A stretch of DNA of 64,000 bases from RUG14223 sp051881075 (GTDB lineage: Bacteria > Bacillota > Clostridia > Oscillospirales > Acutalibacteraceae): the NCBI GenBank assembly GCA_051881075.1, contig JBJEPE010000010.1, positions 25,269 to 89,268 on the forward strand, in the 5' to 3' direction. The number at the start of each line of letters is the position of its first letter. Position 1 is the first letter of the stretch. A program made the translations under genes and the position numbers. Below, piece after piece: positions 16,880 through 26,588 of this stretch. The notes under the pieces were generated by a model. It saw nothing but the letters and a program-made list of their open reading frames with translations. It was not told the origin of the DNA and ran no database searches.

Positions 16880-17660
16880 CGTATTGGTCTTTGAGCATGG
16901 TTTTGCCGAGAGCCGAGAGAAGGCAAGAGCCATAATTATGGCAGGAGAAATATATGCGGACAATCAAAAGGCGGATAAACCCGGAGCAACGTATAATGAG
17001 GATGTTAAGCTGGAGCATAGAGGCAGCGGACTTAAGTATGTCAGCAGAGGCGGCCTGAAGCTTGAAAAGGCGATGAACGTATTTGATATTTCTTTAGATG
17101 GCAAGACCGCTATGGACATTGGCGCATCTACAGGAGGTTTTACCGATTGTATGCTTCAAAACGGAGCAAAAAAGGTATATTCCGTAGATGTAGGCTACGG
17201 TCAGCTTGCGTGGAAGCTGCGCACGGATGACAGAGTAATCAACCTTGAACGTACCAATATACGCTATATAACTCAGGAACAGATACCGGATAAGATAGAC
17301 TTTTTCAGCGTTGATGTTTCCTTTATATCGCTTAAGCTTGTCTTACCTGCCGTTAAACAGTTACTGTCTGATAATTGTGAGGCTGTATGCCTTATTAAGC
17401 CACAGTTTGAGGCAGGCAGAGAAAAGGTTGGCAAAAAGGGCGTTGTGCGTGATAAGGCGGTTCATGTAGAGGTAGTAGATGAGATATACCGTTTTGTTAT
17501 GTCAATAGGATTTGATGTATTGGGACTGGACTTTTCGCCTATTAAAGGCCCCGAGGGTAATATAGAATATCTTATATACATTAAGGTTTCCGACACCCCT
17601 CATGCAGCAGCTAATATTTCGCCTGAGAAAACCGTTCAGCTTTCTCACGAAACATTATAA
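16860..17660 (+). CDS. tlyA: TlyA-family rRNA (cytidine-2'-O)-methyltransferase
   Basis: SAM-dependent 2'-O-methyltransferase of ribosomal RNA; the mycobacterial member modifies 16S C1409 and 23S C1920. 266 residues. Residues 1-60 form an S4 RNA-binding domain (KRLDVLVFEHGFAESREKARAIIMAGEIYADNQ), followed by an RGGLKLEKA linker and a Rossmann FtsJ-like domain: AMDIGASTGGFTDCMLQNGAKKVYSVDVGYGQL is the SAM site, DFFSVDVSFISLKLVLP and CLIKPQFEAGREKVGKKGVVRD carry the remaining catalytic residues. Annotated as hemolysin in older records, a misleading name. Fixed neighbour of dxs and nadK in Firmicutes. Confidence 0.94.
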   Translation: MEKKRLDVLVFEHGFAESREKARAIIMAGEIYADNQKADKPGATYNEDVKLEHRGSGLKYVSRGGLKLEKAMNVFDISLDGKTAMDIGASTGGFTDCMLQNGAKKVYSVDVGYGQLAWKLRTDDRVINLERTNIRYITQEQIPDKIDFFSVDVSFISLKLVLPAVKQLLSDNCEAVCLIKPQFEAGREKVGKKGVVRDKAVHVEVVDEIYRFVMSIGFDVLGLDFSPIKGPEGNIEYLIYIKVSDTPHAAANISPEKTVQLSHETL

Positions 17661-17697
17661 TAACAGTAATTTATTGTCATGTAAAAGAGGTGTGATA

Positions 17698-18573
17698 ATG
17701 ATTATCACAATATCAGTTAATGCTGATAAAAAAGGTGCGCTTGATTATGTTCGTCAGGTGATAAAGATATTTACCGAAAAAGGAATAAACGTACTGCTTA
17801 CACAGGATAATAAAAAGATAACGGAATGCGTTGGTAATAAAAAATTTGATACCGTCTGCGACGCCATAAAAGCAAGCGACATATGTATAGCTATAGGCGG
17901 TGACGGCACGATAATAGCGCTTGCAAAGCTTGCGGCAGAGTACGGAGTACCTATACTTGGTATAAACTTCGGCAGGCTCGGATTTATTGCCGGTATGGAG
18001 CCGGGCAAGCTGTGCGATATATGCAAGCTTACGGATAACAGTTACCGTACGGAAAAACGCATGATGCTACAGATTACCGTTAAAAAGCGTGATGAAAGTC
18101 TGAATTTCTACGCACTCAACGATGCCGTAGTATCCAGAGGCGCTCTTTCAAGAATTATAGATTTGACCGTATCGCTTAACGATAACGTTATAAGCAGTTA
18201 CCGTGCGGACGGATTACTGGTATCTACCCCCACAGGCTCTACGGCATATTCGCTGTCTGCGGGAGGCCCTGTTATAGACCCCAGTATAAATTGTATTTTA
18301 CTTACACCGATTTGCCCGCATTCGCTTTTTTCAAGATCCGTTATTTTTGAGGAAAGATCAAGGTTGATTTTAAAAGCAGGCAACAGTATTGACGATGAAA
18401 TATACCTCACGGTAGACGGACAGGACTCTGTAAGAATTTATCCTGAGGATGAAATAATAATTAGAAAAGCCGACTTAAATGTTGAGCTTATCATGATAAA
18501 AAATAAAAGCTTCTATGAAATATTAAACGATAAATTTGGAGAAAGGGAGTTGACTGAATATGAAAAAAATTAA
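17698..18573 (+). CDS. nadK: NAD kinase
   Basis: Phosphorylates NAD to NADP. 291 residues from the ATG at 17698, which is preceded by AAAGAGG; an upstream in-frame codon at 17602 lies within tlyA. The catalytic GGDGT motif is intact (CIAIGGDGTIIALAKLAAEYGVPILGINFGRLGFI), followed by the NE/D-like LNDAVVSRG segment, TPTGSTAYSLSAGGPVIDP with the substrate-binding loop, and LTPICPHSLFSRS. The argR start lies inside its last codons (14-base overlap). Confidence 0.96.
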   Translation: MIITISVNADKKGALDYVRQVIKIFTEKGINVLLTQDNKKITECVGNKKFDTVCDAIKASDICIAIGGDGTIIALAKLAAEYGVPILGINFGRLGFIAGMEPGKLCDICKLTDNSYRTEKRMMLQITVKKRDESLNFYALNDAVVSRGALSRIIDLTVSLNDNVISSYRADGLLVSTPTGSTAYSLSAGGPVIDPSINCILLTPICPHSLFSRSVIFEERSRLILKAGNSIDDEIYLTVDGQDSVRIYPEDEIIIRKADLNVELIMIKNKSFYEILNDKFGERELTEYEKN

Positions 18574-19012
18574 AAGAAGACAAAGAATTTTGGAGCTTAT
18601 AAGTACAAATAATATCGACACACAACAGCAGCTTACCGAGATGTTACTTAAAGAAGGTTTTGATGCAACACAGGCAACCGTATCAAGAGATATTAAAGAA
18701 TTGCATCTACATAAAATAGCACTTGATAACGGCGGATATAAGTATATTTGTAAGCAAAGCTCAGATGCCCTTCAAATGTCATCGGCGTTTGACGAATTGC
18801 TCAGTAAGGCCGTAATAAGTGTAGAGCGTACAAATGTGATTGTGGTCGTTAAAACATACGCAGGCATGGCACAGGCTATTTGTGCGGCCATTGACTCAAT
18901 GCAGGACTCTAACACATTAGGTTCTATTGCAGGTGAGGACACTATCTTCATCGCTATGCGCTCAGAGAGTGCGGCGGAAGAAATGTGCAATATGCTTAAT
19001 AAAAAGCATTGA
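18560..19012 (+). CDS. argR: Arginine repressor ArgR/AhrC
   Basis: Hexameric arginine-dependent regulator that represses arginine synthesis and can activate its catabolism. 150 residues. N-terminal winged helix: RQRILELISTNNIDTQQQLTEMLLKEGFDATQATVSRDIKELHLHK, with the family's conserved ATVSRDIKEL recognition helix. The C-terminal oligomerisation domain ends with the arginine-binding segment NTLGSIAGEDTIFIAMRSE (GT/S-I-AGDDT in most ArgR). Its place before recN is the standard Firmicutes arrangement and says nothing about arginine genes nearby; none are in this window. Confidence 0.95.
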   Translation: MKKIKRRQRILELISTNNIDTQQQLTEMLLKEGFDATQATVSRDIKELHLHKIALDNGGYKYICKQSSDALQMSSAFDELLSKAVISVERTNVIVVVKTYAGMAQAICAAIDSMQDSNTLGSIAGEDTIFIAMRSESAAEEMCNMLNKKH

Positions 19013-19056
19013 TAATTTTTAATCAAAAAGATTTTTTCTGAAAGTAAGGGTAATAT

Positions 19057-20733
19057 ATGTTATCTTCGTTATATATAGAAAATATTGCGGTAATTGAAAA
19101 AACAAATATAGATCTTACGCAGGGACTTAACGTATTGACAGGTGAAACAGGTGCAGGTAAGTCGATAGTTATAGACTCGATTAATGCAGTACTTGGACAA
19201 AGAACCTCTAAGGAACTTATAAGAACAGGTGCAACAGAAGCTTTTGTAAGTGCCTGCTTTACAGATATATCGGAGTCTGCGGCGCAAGAAGTGCTTAACG
19301 CAGGCTTTACACTTGATGAGGATAACACCGTTATACTACAGCGTGAAATTTCTCAAAGCGGAAGAAGTACCTGCCGCATTAACGGTAGACCTGCTACAGT
19401 AGGTATGCTCAAGGCTGTGGGCACTCATCTTATTAACATACACGGTCAGCATGAAAGCTATGAGCTTATGTCACCTGAACTGCATATAAATTATATAGAT
19501 AATTTAGGCGAGCTAGCAGATGATTTGCATAAGTACAGAGAAGCCTTTGCAAAGCTTAAAAAGGATAAGGCGGCACTGTCAATGTCAAAGACCGACGTTG
19601 CAGAGCGTGAGCGAAGAATAGACTTGCTCAGATATCAGATAGATGAGCTGAATGCTGCACAGCTTAGACCCGGTGAGCTTGATGAGCTTAACGAACGCAA
19701 GGCAATATTACTTAATAGCGAAAAGATAAATAAAGCGATAATGGAGGCACGTGCCTGCATTAACGGCGATGATGAAAATGACGGAGCATTACAGGCGCTT
19801 GAACGTGCTTCAGCAAGGCTTTTGGATGCGTCGGCATATTATGCTGATCTTGAAAAGCTTAGTACACGCATGAGAGATTTGCTCTATGAGCTGGAGGATT
19901 GCGGAGATGAGCTTTCTGGATTTGATGATTTTGAATGTGATACAAACGAGTTGGAGGATATAGAACAGCGGCTTGACCTAATATATAAGCTTAGCAGAAA
20001 ATACGGTGAAACCGTTGAAGATATGCTTGAATTTTTAGACAAGGCAACTAAAGAGCTGCAAACGCTTGAGGACTACGAGTTTAATATGGACAAGCTTGAG
20101 AAGAACTATCAGAAATCGCTGGAGGTTTGCAATAAGCTTGCCAAGGCTCTTTCAGATAAACGCCGCAGAGTTGGTAAAACATTTGCGGAGCAGGTAAAAA
20201 AGCAGATGGTGTTTTTGGATATGCCTGGTGTAGAGCTTGTAGTATCACAGGAAAAGTGCGAGCTTAACGAGTTTGGTTGCGATACCGTTGAATTGTTGAT
20301 TTCTACTAACCCAGGAGAGCCGCCCAAGCCCGTTTCAAAAATAGCGTCAGGCGGCGAGCTTTCAAGAATGATGCTTGCTATAAAGAACGTACTTGCCGAT
20401 AAGGACGATATAGATACGCTTATTTTTGACGAGGTAGATACAGGTATAAGCGGTAGCGCCGCACATAAGGTGGGTCTAAAGCTTAAAGAAGTATCACAAA
20501 ACAGACAGGTAATATGTGTAACGCACCAGACGCAGATAGCATCCCTTGCAAATACACACTTTTTAATTAAAAAGAACGTAAAGGACGGACGCACCTTTAC
20601 AAGTGTTAAAAAGCTTGACTATGAGGAGCGTAAGCAGGAGCTTGCAAGAATAATAGGCGGTGTGCAGATAACCGATATTACGCTTAAGCACGCTGATGAA
20701 ATGCTGAAAATGGCGGATATCTTTGAGGAATGA
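19057..20733 (+). CDS. recN: DNA repair protein RecN
   Basis: SMC-like ATPase that gathers at double-strand breaks and promotes pairing of ends with the sister. 558 residues. Head domain Walker A GLNVLTGETGAGKSIVIDSINAVLG near residue 35, Q-loop region HLINIHGQHESYELM, long antiparallel coiled coil from about 160 to 370, signature KIASGGELSRMMLAIKNVL, Walker B DTLIFDEVDTGISG and the H-loop QVICVTHQTQIAS. Separated from argR by 44 bases with AAGGG 6 bases before the ATG. No SOS box is obvious upstream, so it is likely driven by the operon promoter. Confidence 0.96.
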   Translation: MLSSLYIENIAVIEKTNIDLTQGLNVLTGETGAGKSIVIDSINAVLGQRTSKELIRTGATEAFVSACFTDISESAAQEVLNAGFTLDEDNTVILQREISQSGRSTCRINGRPATVGMLKAVGTHLINIHGQHESYELMSPELHINYIDNLGELADDLHKYREAFAKLKKDKAALSMSKTDVAERERRIDLLRYQIDELNAAQLRPGELDELNERKAILLNSEKINKAIMEARACINGDDENDGALQALERASARLLDASAYYADLEKLSTRMRDLLYELEDCGDELSGFDDFECDTNELEDIEQRLDLIYKLSRKYGETVEDMLEFLDKATKELQTLEDYEFNMDKLEKNYQKSLEVCNKLAKALSDKRRRVGKTFAEQVKKQMVFLDMPGVELVVSQEKCELNEFGCDTVELLISTNPGEPPKPVSKIASGGELSRMMLAIKNVLADKDDIDTLIFDEVDTGISGSAAHKVGLKLKEVSQNRQVICVTHQTQIASLANTHFLIKKNVKDGRTFTSVKKLDYEERKQELARIIGGVQITDITLKHADEMLKMADIFEE

Positions 20734-20748
20734 TAAGAGGTTTTTTAG

Positions 20749-21576
20749 ATGAATTGCAAATATTTGTGTGACAGTCATACACACAGCAACTGTTCGTTTG
20801 ACGGAGAAAATACAATAGAAGATATGTGCAAAAGAGCAGTAGAGCTTTCTATGTATTCTATTGCGCTTACCGATCATTGTGAATGTAATTTTTACGATGA
20901 GATAACCGACTTTTTTGGTGACTTTAAGTCACAGCTTGCCAGAGCATATGCTGAAATGTATAATGCAAAACGTAAGTATCAGGGCAGACTTAAGGTGCTG
21001 TGCGGTATCGAGCTGGGCGAACCTACACAGAGCGACGGTGCGGTAGAAGATATTATGAGCAAGTACAGCTATGATTTCATAATAGGTTCAATTCATAATA
21101 TAAAAGGATATGAGGATTTCTATTATCTTAAGTATTCTTACGATAACATTTATATGTTGCTTGATAAATACTTTGCAGAGATAAAAGCAATGATACAGAC
21201 CTGCGACTTTGACACGCTTGCTCACCTTACATATCCGTTAAGATACATAGAGGGTAAGCATAAGATGAAGGTAGACATGAAAAGATACCGTGATACTGTT
21301 GACGAGCTTCTGGAGCTTCTTATAAAGCATGACCGTGCGCTTGAAATCAATACATCAGGGCTTAGACAGGAGTTAGGTGTGACTATGCCTGATTACGATA
21401 TAGTTAAAAGATATCACTCAATGGGTGGTAAGCTTCTTACCATAGGCAGTGACGCACATAAATGTACTGATTTGGCTAAGGGAATTGTAGACGGTATGCG
21501 CATGGCGTATGATATCGGATTTAGAAAATTTATAATATATGAAAACCGTACGCCTATAGCATTACCTATTGAATAA
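20749..21576 (+). CDS. PHP-domain phosphatase, histidinol-phosphatase (HisJ) type
   Basis: 275-residue TIM-barrel-like PHP protein with the metal-binding motifs of the family: DSHTHSNCSFDG (HxH at residues 9-11), ALTDHCECN, GIELGEP, GSIHNI, DTLAHLTYPLRY and GSDAHKCTDLAKG near the C-terminus. HisJ-type enzymes dephosphorylate histidinol phosphate in histidine synthesis, and length and motif order fit. No other his gene is nearby, so a different phosphoester substrate is possible. It starts 15 bases after recN and probably ends the cluster. Confidence 0.8.
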   Translation: MNCKYLCDSHTHSNCSFDGENTIEDMCKRAVELSMYSIALTDHCECNFYDEITDFFGDFKSQLARAYAEMYNAKRKYQGRLKVLCGIELGEPTQSDGAVEDIMSKYSYDFIIGSIHNIKGYEDFYYLKYSYDNIYMLLDKYFAEIKAMIQTCDFDTLAHLTYPLRYIEGKHKMKVDMKRYRDTVDELLELLIKHDRALEINTSGLRQELGVTMPDYDIVKRYHSMGGKLLTIGSDAHKCTDLAKGIVDGMRMAYDIGFRKFIIYENRTPIALPIE

Positions 21577-21723
21577 TGTAAAAAAATTCTGAACTTTTTA
21601 TTAAAATGATGATTTTATAAAAAACGTATGTTAAAATATTATTTCGGACTTATTATGGAATAATATAAGGGCAATAAGATTTGCGATATTTCGATTATAT
21701 TTTAAGATATGAGGCTACTTAAT

Positions 21724-22800
21724 ATGGATACAATTTATTTAAATAACGCTGTTAAGTCGTGCAGAGATGCCGATCTTACCGACGAATTATCAATAAACAA
21801 TACTGAGCTGTTAGGCTCTTTAAAAAAGCGCCTTTGCAATATATTTAATTTGCAGGGCAAGGCCGGTGTTGCCGTAACCTTTAATGCAGAGGTTGCAATA
21901 AGCTTTATGCTTGACAGATTATTAAACGAAAGTGACAACTGCGTAATTACTCAGATAGAAAATAAAAGTGTAATATCTCCGCTTCAGGAGCTTGCCGGTA
22001 AAGGCATAACCTATACTACGGTCAAGTGTGATGATGAAGGATTTGTTTCACCTGATGATATAGATAATGCTATCAGTAAAGATACCAGACTTGTGTTTAT
22101 TTCACACGCCGCATATGCTTACGGTAGTATTCAGGATATAAAGAGTATAAGCGAAGTGTGTAAAAGGCACGGCGTTATACTTATGCTGGATGCCTCACAT
22201 ACCGCAGGATATATTGACGTTGATTTCAGCAATATAGGTGCGGATGTGGTTGTCCTTTCAGCAAATAAGGGATTGCTTTCCTGCAACGGCGTGGGCGTAG
22301 TGCTAATGTCAGATGATATAGCTAAGTTAATACCTGAAGAAGATATTGAGGGTAATGACAATATCCTTGCTATATCCGATGCTACAAAGACCTGTCCTGA
22401 TGATTTAAAGAGCGGGGCATATGCTCTTGATAAGGCACTAGCCTTTATTGAGAATACGGGGGTTGATGAAATCCACGAAAAGATAGACCAGCTTATGGTG
22501 CATTTTCTGTACGGACTTAAGCATATTAAGAACATTGACCTTGTAGGTACATGGAACATATCACGCAGAATGGGTGTAATTTCCATTGATTTTACCGGTA
22601 AGGACAATTCGGTATGTACAGAGCTACTTGCTAAGGAATACTCATTGATAGCAAGCAATATATTGTTTGATGATAATAGCGATATGCAGTCACGTTATCC
22701 GCAAGGTGTTGTCAGATTTTCATTAGGATTTTATAATACTATGGAAGAAATAGATGCGGCATTAACTGCTATACAGGCAATCAGCCATAATGATGACTGA
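21724..22800 (+). CDS. Class V aminotransferase-fold protein (cysteine desulfurase-like, catalytic Cys not seen)
   Basis: 358 residues of the NifS/CsdA fold. N-terminus MDTIYLNNAVKSC resembles the IYLDNAATS opening. PLP contacts are recognisable: FISHAAYAYGSIQDI, LMLDASHTAGYIDVD (the PLP-ring aspartate), and VLSANKGLLSCNGVGVVLMS containing the Schiff-base lysine; the residue before Lys is Asn where most relatives have His. The C-terminal VVRFSLGFYNTMEEIDA is typical. The mobile loop that carries the active-site cysteine in desulfurases reads SLIASNILFDDNSD here, with no cysteine, so sulfur mobilisation seems unlikely. Start chosen at 21724, 9 bases after AGG; an ATG at 21709 has no ribosome site. 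Own transcript likely. Confidence 0.75.
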   Translation: MDTIYLNNAVKSCRDADLTDELSINNTELLGSLKKRLCNIFNLQGKAGVAVTFNAEVAISFMLDRLLNESDNCVITQIENKSVISPLQELAGKGITYTTVKCDDEGFVSPDDIDNAISKDTRLVFISHAAYAYGSIQDIKSISEVCKRHGVILMLDASHTAGYIDVDFSNIGADVVVLSANKGLLSCNGVGVVLMSDDIAKLIPEEDIEGNDNILAISDATKTCPDDLKSGAYALDKALAFIENTGVDEIHEKIDQLMVHFLYGLKHIKNIDLVGTWNISRRMGVISIDFTGKDNSVCTELLAKEYSLIASNILFDDNSDMQSRYPQGVVRFSLGFYNTMEEIDAALTAIQAISHNDD

Positions 22801-22896
22801 TAAAGTATAAAATATGAAATCAACCGTCGTTCTGTGCAGATTCAGTTATTCTGTTAGCTGTGCCGTTCGGCGGTCAATTACTGTGAGGAGAGCATA

Positions 22897-24624
22897 ATGT
22901 TAAAAAAATTCATCAGCTACTATAAGCCGCACAAAAAGCTGTTCATATGCGATATGACGGCGTCCTTCCTTATTTCGGTAATAGGTATGCTTTATCCGAT
23001 AATAACACGCAATATGTTAAATGACTTTATACCTAACAGACAGTACAAGCTTGTAATAATATTCGGTTCTGCATTGCTGTTCTGCTACTTCATACGTATG
23101 CTTTTACGGTACTTTGTGCAGTATTACGGCCATGTAATAGGTGTAAAGATGCAGGCGCAAATGCGTAAAGAAATGTTTCTTCATCTGCAAACCCTGCCAT
23201 ATGAATATTACGATAATCACGAAACAGGCAAGATAATGTCACGTATGACAAATGACCTTATGAATGTCAGCGAGCTTGCACACCACGGCCCCGAAGATTT
23301 ATTCATATCAGGGGTTATGATAATAGGCTCCTTTACATATCTGTGTACTATCGACGTTGCGCTTACACTTATAATTTTTACTTGTGTTCCGTTTCTTATT
23401 GCTATTGCAATGCTTTTAAGAAGGCGTATGAATAAGGCTTTTATGGAAACAAGGAAAAGTCTTGCCCTTATTAATTCCGATATCGAAAGCAGTATATCCG
23501 GTATAAGAGTTACCAAGGCGTTTACAAACTCTGCAACAGAAGAAGAAAAGTTCAGTAAAAGTAACACAAGCTTTGTTAAGTCAAGAAGTACAGCATATAA
23601 GACAATGGGTCAGTTTTACTCGTCAACATCATTTATTATAGACGTATTTAACGTGATTGTACTTATTGCGGGCGGTATGTTCCTGTATATGGGCAGAATA
23701 AATTTCGGTGATTACTCAGCTTTTGTGGTTTCAATAAATCTCTTTATCAACCCCGTAACAACCCTTGTAGGATTTATGGAGCAGTATCAGGATGGAATGA
23801 CAGGTTTTCAAAGGTTTTTGGAAATAATCAATGAGCCGCCTGAGAAAGAAAGCAAGAACGCAGAAACACTTGAAAACGTTAAAGGAAATATCGAGTTTAG
23901 CAATGTTTCATTTAATTACAGCGGCAGTGATGAGGTCTTAACAGATGTAAGCTTTAATCTTAAAGCCGGCAAGACAATGGCGTTTGTGGGTGCTTCCGGT
24001 GGCGGAAAAACTACGATTTGTCATTTGATTCCCAGATTTTATGATGTAACCGGCGGAAAGATAAGCATAGACGGTAAAAATATAGCAGACGTTACGCTTG
24101 AGTCTTTGCGTAAAAATATCGGTATAGTTCAGCAGGATGTATTTCTGTTTAACGGTACTATAAGGGATAACATACTCTACGGTAAACCTGATGCAACTGA
24201 CGAAGAAATAGTACGTGCCGCCAAGATAGCCAACATACATGACTATATTTTATCTCTCGAAAACGGATATGACACTGAGGTAGGCGAGCGTGGCGTAAGG
24301 CTTTCAGGAGGTCAAAAGCAAAGAATAAGCATCGCCAGAGTATTCCTGAAAGATCCTCCAATTCTCATACTTGATGAGGCCACAAGCGCACTTGATAATA
24401 CTACAGAGGCACTTATACAAAATGCACTCTATGAGCTGTGCAAGGGAAGAACCACCATTGTTGTGGCGCACAGACTTTCTACAATACGCAATGCTGACGA
24501 GATAGCGGTAGTCAATGAAGGCAGAATAGTAGAAAAAGGTACTCACGATGAGCTTATTGCACTTGACGGTGAATATAAAAAGTTATATGATGTAAGCGTA
24601 AAGCTTGCCGCACACACCTTTTAA
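22897..24624 (+). CDS. ABC exporter (permease-ATPase fusion), homodimer type
   Basis: 575-residue half-transporter of the type I exporter family. Residues 1-300 hold six membrane helices with the coupling segment YEYYDNHETGKIMSRMTNDL; residues about 325-575 are the nucleotide-binding domain: Walker A VGASGGGKTTICHLI, Q-loop GIVQQDVFLFNGTIRDNILYG, signature RLSGGQKQRISIARVFL, Walker B ILILDEATSALDN with the catalytic Glu, and VVAHRLSTIRNADEI. All catalytic residues are present, so it can work as a homodimer exporting a lipid, drug or peptide. GAGGAGAG precedes the ATG. A clear terminator follows 26 bases after the stop. Confidence 0.93.
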   Translation: MLKKFISYYKPHKKLFICDMTASFLISVIGMLYPIITRNMLNDFIPNRQYKLVIIFGSALLFCYFIRMLLRYFVQYYGHVIGVKMQAQMRKEMFLHLQTLPYEYYDNHETGKIMSRMTNDLMNVSELAHHGPEDLFISGVMIIGSFTYLCTIDVALTLIIFTCVPFLIAIAMLLRRRMNKAFMETRKSLALINSDIESSISGIRVTKAFTNSATEEEKFSKSNTSFVKSRSTAYKTMGQFYSSTSFIIDVFNVIVLIAGGMFLYMGRINFGDYSAFVVSINLFINPVTTLVGFMEQYQDGMTGFQRFLEIINEPPEKESKNAETLENVKGNIEFSNVSFNYSGSDEVLTDVSFNLKAGKTMAFVGASGGGKTTICHLIPRFYDVTGGKISIDGKNIADVTLESLRKNIGIVQQDVFLFNGTIRDNILYGKPDATDEEIVRAAKIANIHDYILSLENGYDTEVGERGVRLSGGQKQRISIARVFLKDPPILILDEATSALDNTTEALIQNALYELCKGRTTIVVAHRLSTIRNADEIAVVNEGRIVEKGTHDELIALDGEYKKLYDVSVKLAAHTF

Positions 24625-24650
24625 TATCAATCATACATAACGTAAGAAAA

Positions 24651-24682
24651 CCCCACATTTACTTAAAAATGTAAATGTGGGG
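24651..24682. terminator. Intrinsic terminator between convergent genes
   Basis: CCCCACATTTAC (24651-24662) pairs perfectly with GTAAATGTGGGG (24671-24682), loop of 8. It lies between the ABC exporter (ends 24624) and the convergent YcxB-like gene (ends 24719). Confidence 0.85.
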
Positions 24683-24718
24683 CATTTGATTTTTATATAA
24701 TTGTTTAGATAAAGTAAA

Positions 24719-25240
24719 TCAGTCAATCTTTAAATTACGCAGGATAAATGATTTAAATTCATCGGCATTATTTTCTTTAAAGCCTTTCTTAAAAACACGT
24801 ACAACGTGATCTTCATCTACCCAAAGATTAAAGTACTCGTCATTTTCCGTGAAATCACAAATGTCAGAATACGCATAATCAACATCGTTTTTACCGTCAT
24901 GTACCGTAAATTTATCATCAAAAAACTCTATATTTCTAATCCAACTTTTTGTATGCTGCTGACGTAAAATATAATTGTACTGCTTTACCGCCATCTTACG
25001 GGTTTTAAACACCATTGCATATATAGTGTATATAGTATAAATAACGCCTACTACAAGGTATGGCAGTTGACCGAATAATATTGCAAGCACAATGAGCAAT
25101 ATACCGCATACAAGTCCGACTATTCTTCCTATTTTGTTGGTTTTCATAATTTTTTGTGCTCTGATTGCAATTGGATTGGTTATCCAATCATAATAGCGGT
25201 CAAAGGTTATCTCGTAGTTATTTACAAATTTAGCTTCCAT
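24719..25240 (-). CDS. YcxB-like membrane protein
   Basis: 173 residues. An N-terminal cytoplasmic stretch (about 1-38) is followed by two membrane helices (IGRIVGLVCGILLIVLAILFG and YLVVGVIYTIYTIYAMVF), then a charged C-terminal domain with IEFFDDKFTVHDGKNDVDYAYSDICDFTENDEYFNLWVDEDHVVRVFKKGF, the pattern of the YcxB-like domain (a small PH-like beta fold seen in many Firmicutes proteins). Function unknown. AAAGGA lies 11 bases before the ATG. It is downstream of the two LCP genes on the same strand, with 46 bases between, and may share their transcript. Confidence 0.7.
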   Translation of the reverse strand: MEAKFVNNYEITFDRYYDWITNPIAIRAQKIMKTNKIGRIVGLVCGILLIVLAILFGQLPYLVVGVIYTIYTIYAMVFKTRKMAVKQYNYILRQQHTKSWIRNIEFFDDKFTVHDGKNDVDYAYSDICDFTENDEYFNLWVDEDHVVRVFKKGFKENNADEFKSFILRNLKID

Positions 25241-25285
25241 ATTGCTTTGTATCCTTTCGCGTTAAGATATTTGCAATTACATTTT

Positions 25286-26422
25286 TTATTCCCCATCATT
25301 GTCGGCGGTATCAGCGCTATTGTCGTTGCTTGAAACTGAGCTTTCAAATACGAACTCTGCAAGGTCGGTGCGTGCCTGTGTCCAGTCACCTATTACAAGC
25401 ACAGCCATACCGTCAATCCGGTCATTATAGTAATTATCCCCAGTAGGCAGCTTGTATTCTTCGATATCGTATTTTAAGTATGTCAGAGCATTTTTTACAA
25501 GTGTAGTTATTTCACTCTTTTTAAAATTAGTAGTTATCATAGGACCTACATCTGATAGGATTTCCACAAGCTGAGAAAGACTGCTGTCTTTGATACTGCT
25601 AAAAATAACATTGAGTACCTGACGCTGTCTGTCTGTTCTGTCAAAGTCAGAAAGTGCAGAATCCCTGTTTCTTGCGTGCCACAATGCCTGCTGACCGTTC
25701 AAGTGTACTATACCTGCCGAATCTGTTAAGGTGTATCGTGTGTCGCTTTGTCTGTTATCATATAGCTGCATATTGATGTAGTCTATTTCAAAGTCTGAAA
25801 GCTCAATGTCAATACCGCCCAATATATCAATAATATTAATGAAGCTTGAAAAATCAACTATAGCATAACGGTCTATCTTTATGCCGAAATTACTTTCAAT
25901 AGTTTTTATCGAAAGACTTGGACCGCCGTATGAATATGCGTGCGTAAGCTTGTCCTGACCGTATCCGGGAACGGTTACCCACAGATCTCTCAAGAACGAC
26001 GTCATTTTAATTTTTTTGTGCCTGTTATCCAGTGACAGTAGGATCATTGTATCGCTTCTGCCGCTATCGGTAGAGCTTCTGGTATCCGAACCGAAGAGCA
26101 TTATATTAAGTATCATCGGGTCGTTAAGCAGATTTCCGCTGTCTGAGTCGGTATCTACCGGATTAAGCGCAGATCCGTCAGGATCATCCGGCACTCCGAT
26201 ATTGCCAAGGCTATTGTAAACCATAGAGTCAAGCGTGTTATAATAGAATATCATAAGCCAGCCGGAGCAGGCAAGGACTGCCGAAAGCATAAATATTACT
26301 ATATTACGTAATACAGGATGCTTTTTTTTGCGCTTAAAGCTTTTTTTATTTACTTTGTGTGATGTGTCTGAATATATTTCTTCATAGCCTGTATTAAGGC
26401 CACTGTATTTTCCTTTAGCCAT
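25286..26422 (-). CDS. LytR-CpsA-Psr (LCP) family cell-wall ligase, copy 1
   Basis: Membrane-anchored enzyme that transfers an undecaprenyl-linked glycopolymer (teichoic acid, capsule or related) onto peptidoglycan. 378 residues: a basic cytoplasmic tail (KKSFKRKKKHPVLRN), one membrane helix (about 33-55), then the LCP domain with MLFGSDTR, SDTMILLSLDNRHKKIKMTSFLRDLWVTVPGYG, LTHAYSYGGPSLSIKTIESNFGI, DRYAIVDFSSFINIIDILGGIDI and LNGQQALWHARNRDS...DFDRTDRQRQVLN, covering the arginines and aspartates that bind the lipid pyrophosphate. The LCP domain is close to that of the next gene (26589-28241), so the two arose by duplication. The C-terminus is short and Ser/Asp/Asn rich. Confidence 0.93.
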   Translation of the reverse strand: MAKGKYSGLNTGYEEIYSDTSHKVNKKSFKRKKKHPVLRNIVIFMLSAVLACSGWLMIFYYNTLDSMVYNSLGNIGVPDDPDGSALNPVDTDSDSGNLLNDPMILNIMLFGSDTRSSTDSGRSDTMILLSLDNRHKKIKMTSFLRDLWVTVPGYGQDKLTHAYSYGGPSLSIKTIESNFGIKIDRYAIVDFSSFINIIDILGGIDIELSDFEIDYINMQLYDNRQSDTRYTLTDSAGIVHLNGQQALWHARNRDSALSDFDRTDRQRQVLNVIFSSIKDSSLSQLVEILSDVGPMITTNFKKSEITTLVKNALTYLKYDIEEYKLPTGDNYYNDRIDGMAVLVIGDWTQARTDLAEFVFESSVSSNDNSADTADNDGE

Positions 26423-26588
26423 TGTAGTCTATCTCCTTTTGCCTTTTCGCATAATGCGGTGGCAGAGCTATTGTATGATAAAAAATCATAATGATGTAAT
26501 TTTACCACAACGTCGGCTTGATTATATTAAATAAAAGAATAATATTTGTAAATTATTTTGTGTAGTTTAAAGTTTTTTATCCTAATTA

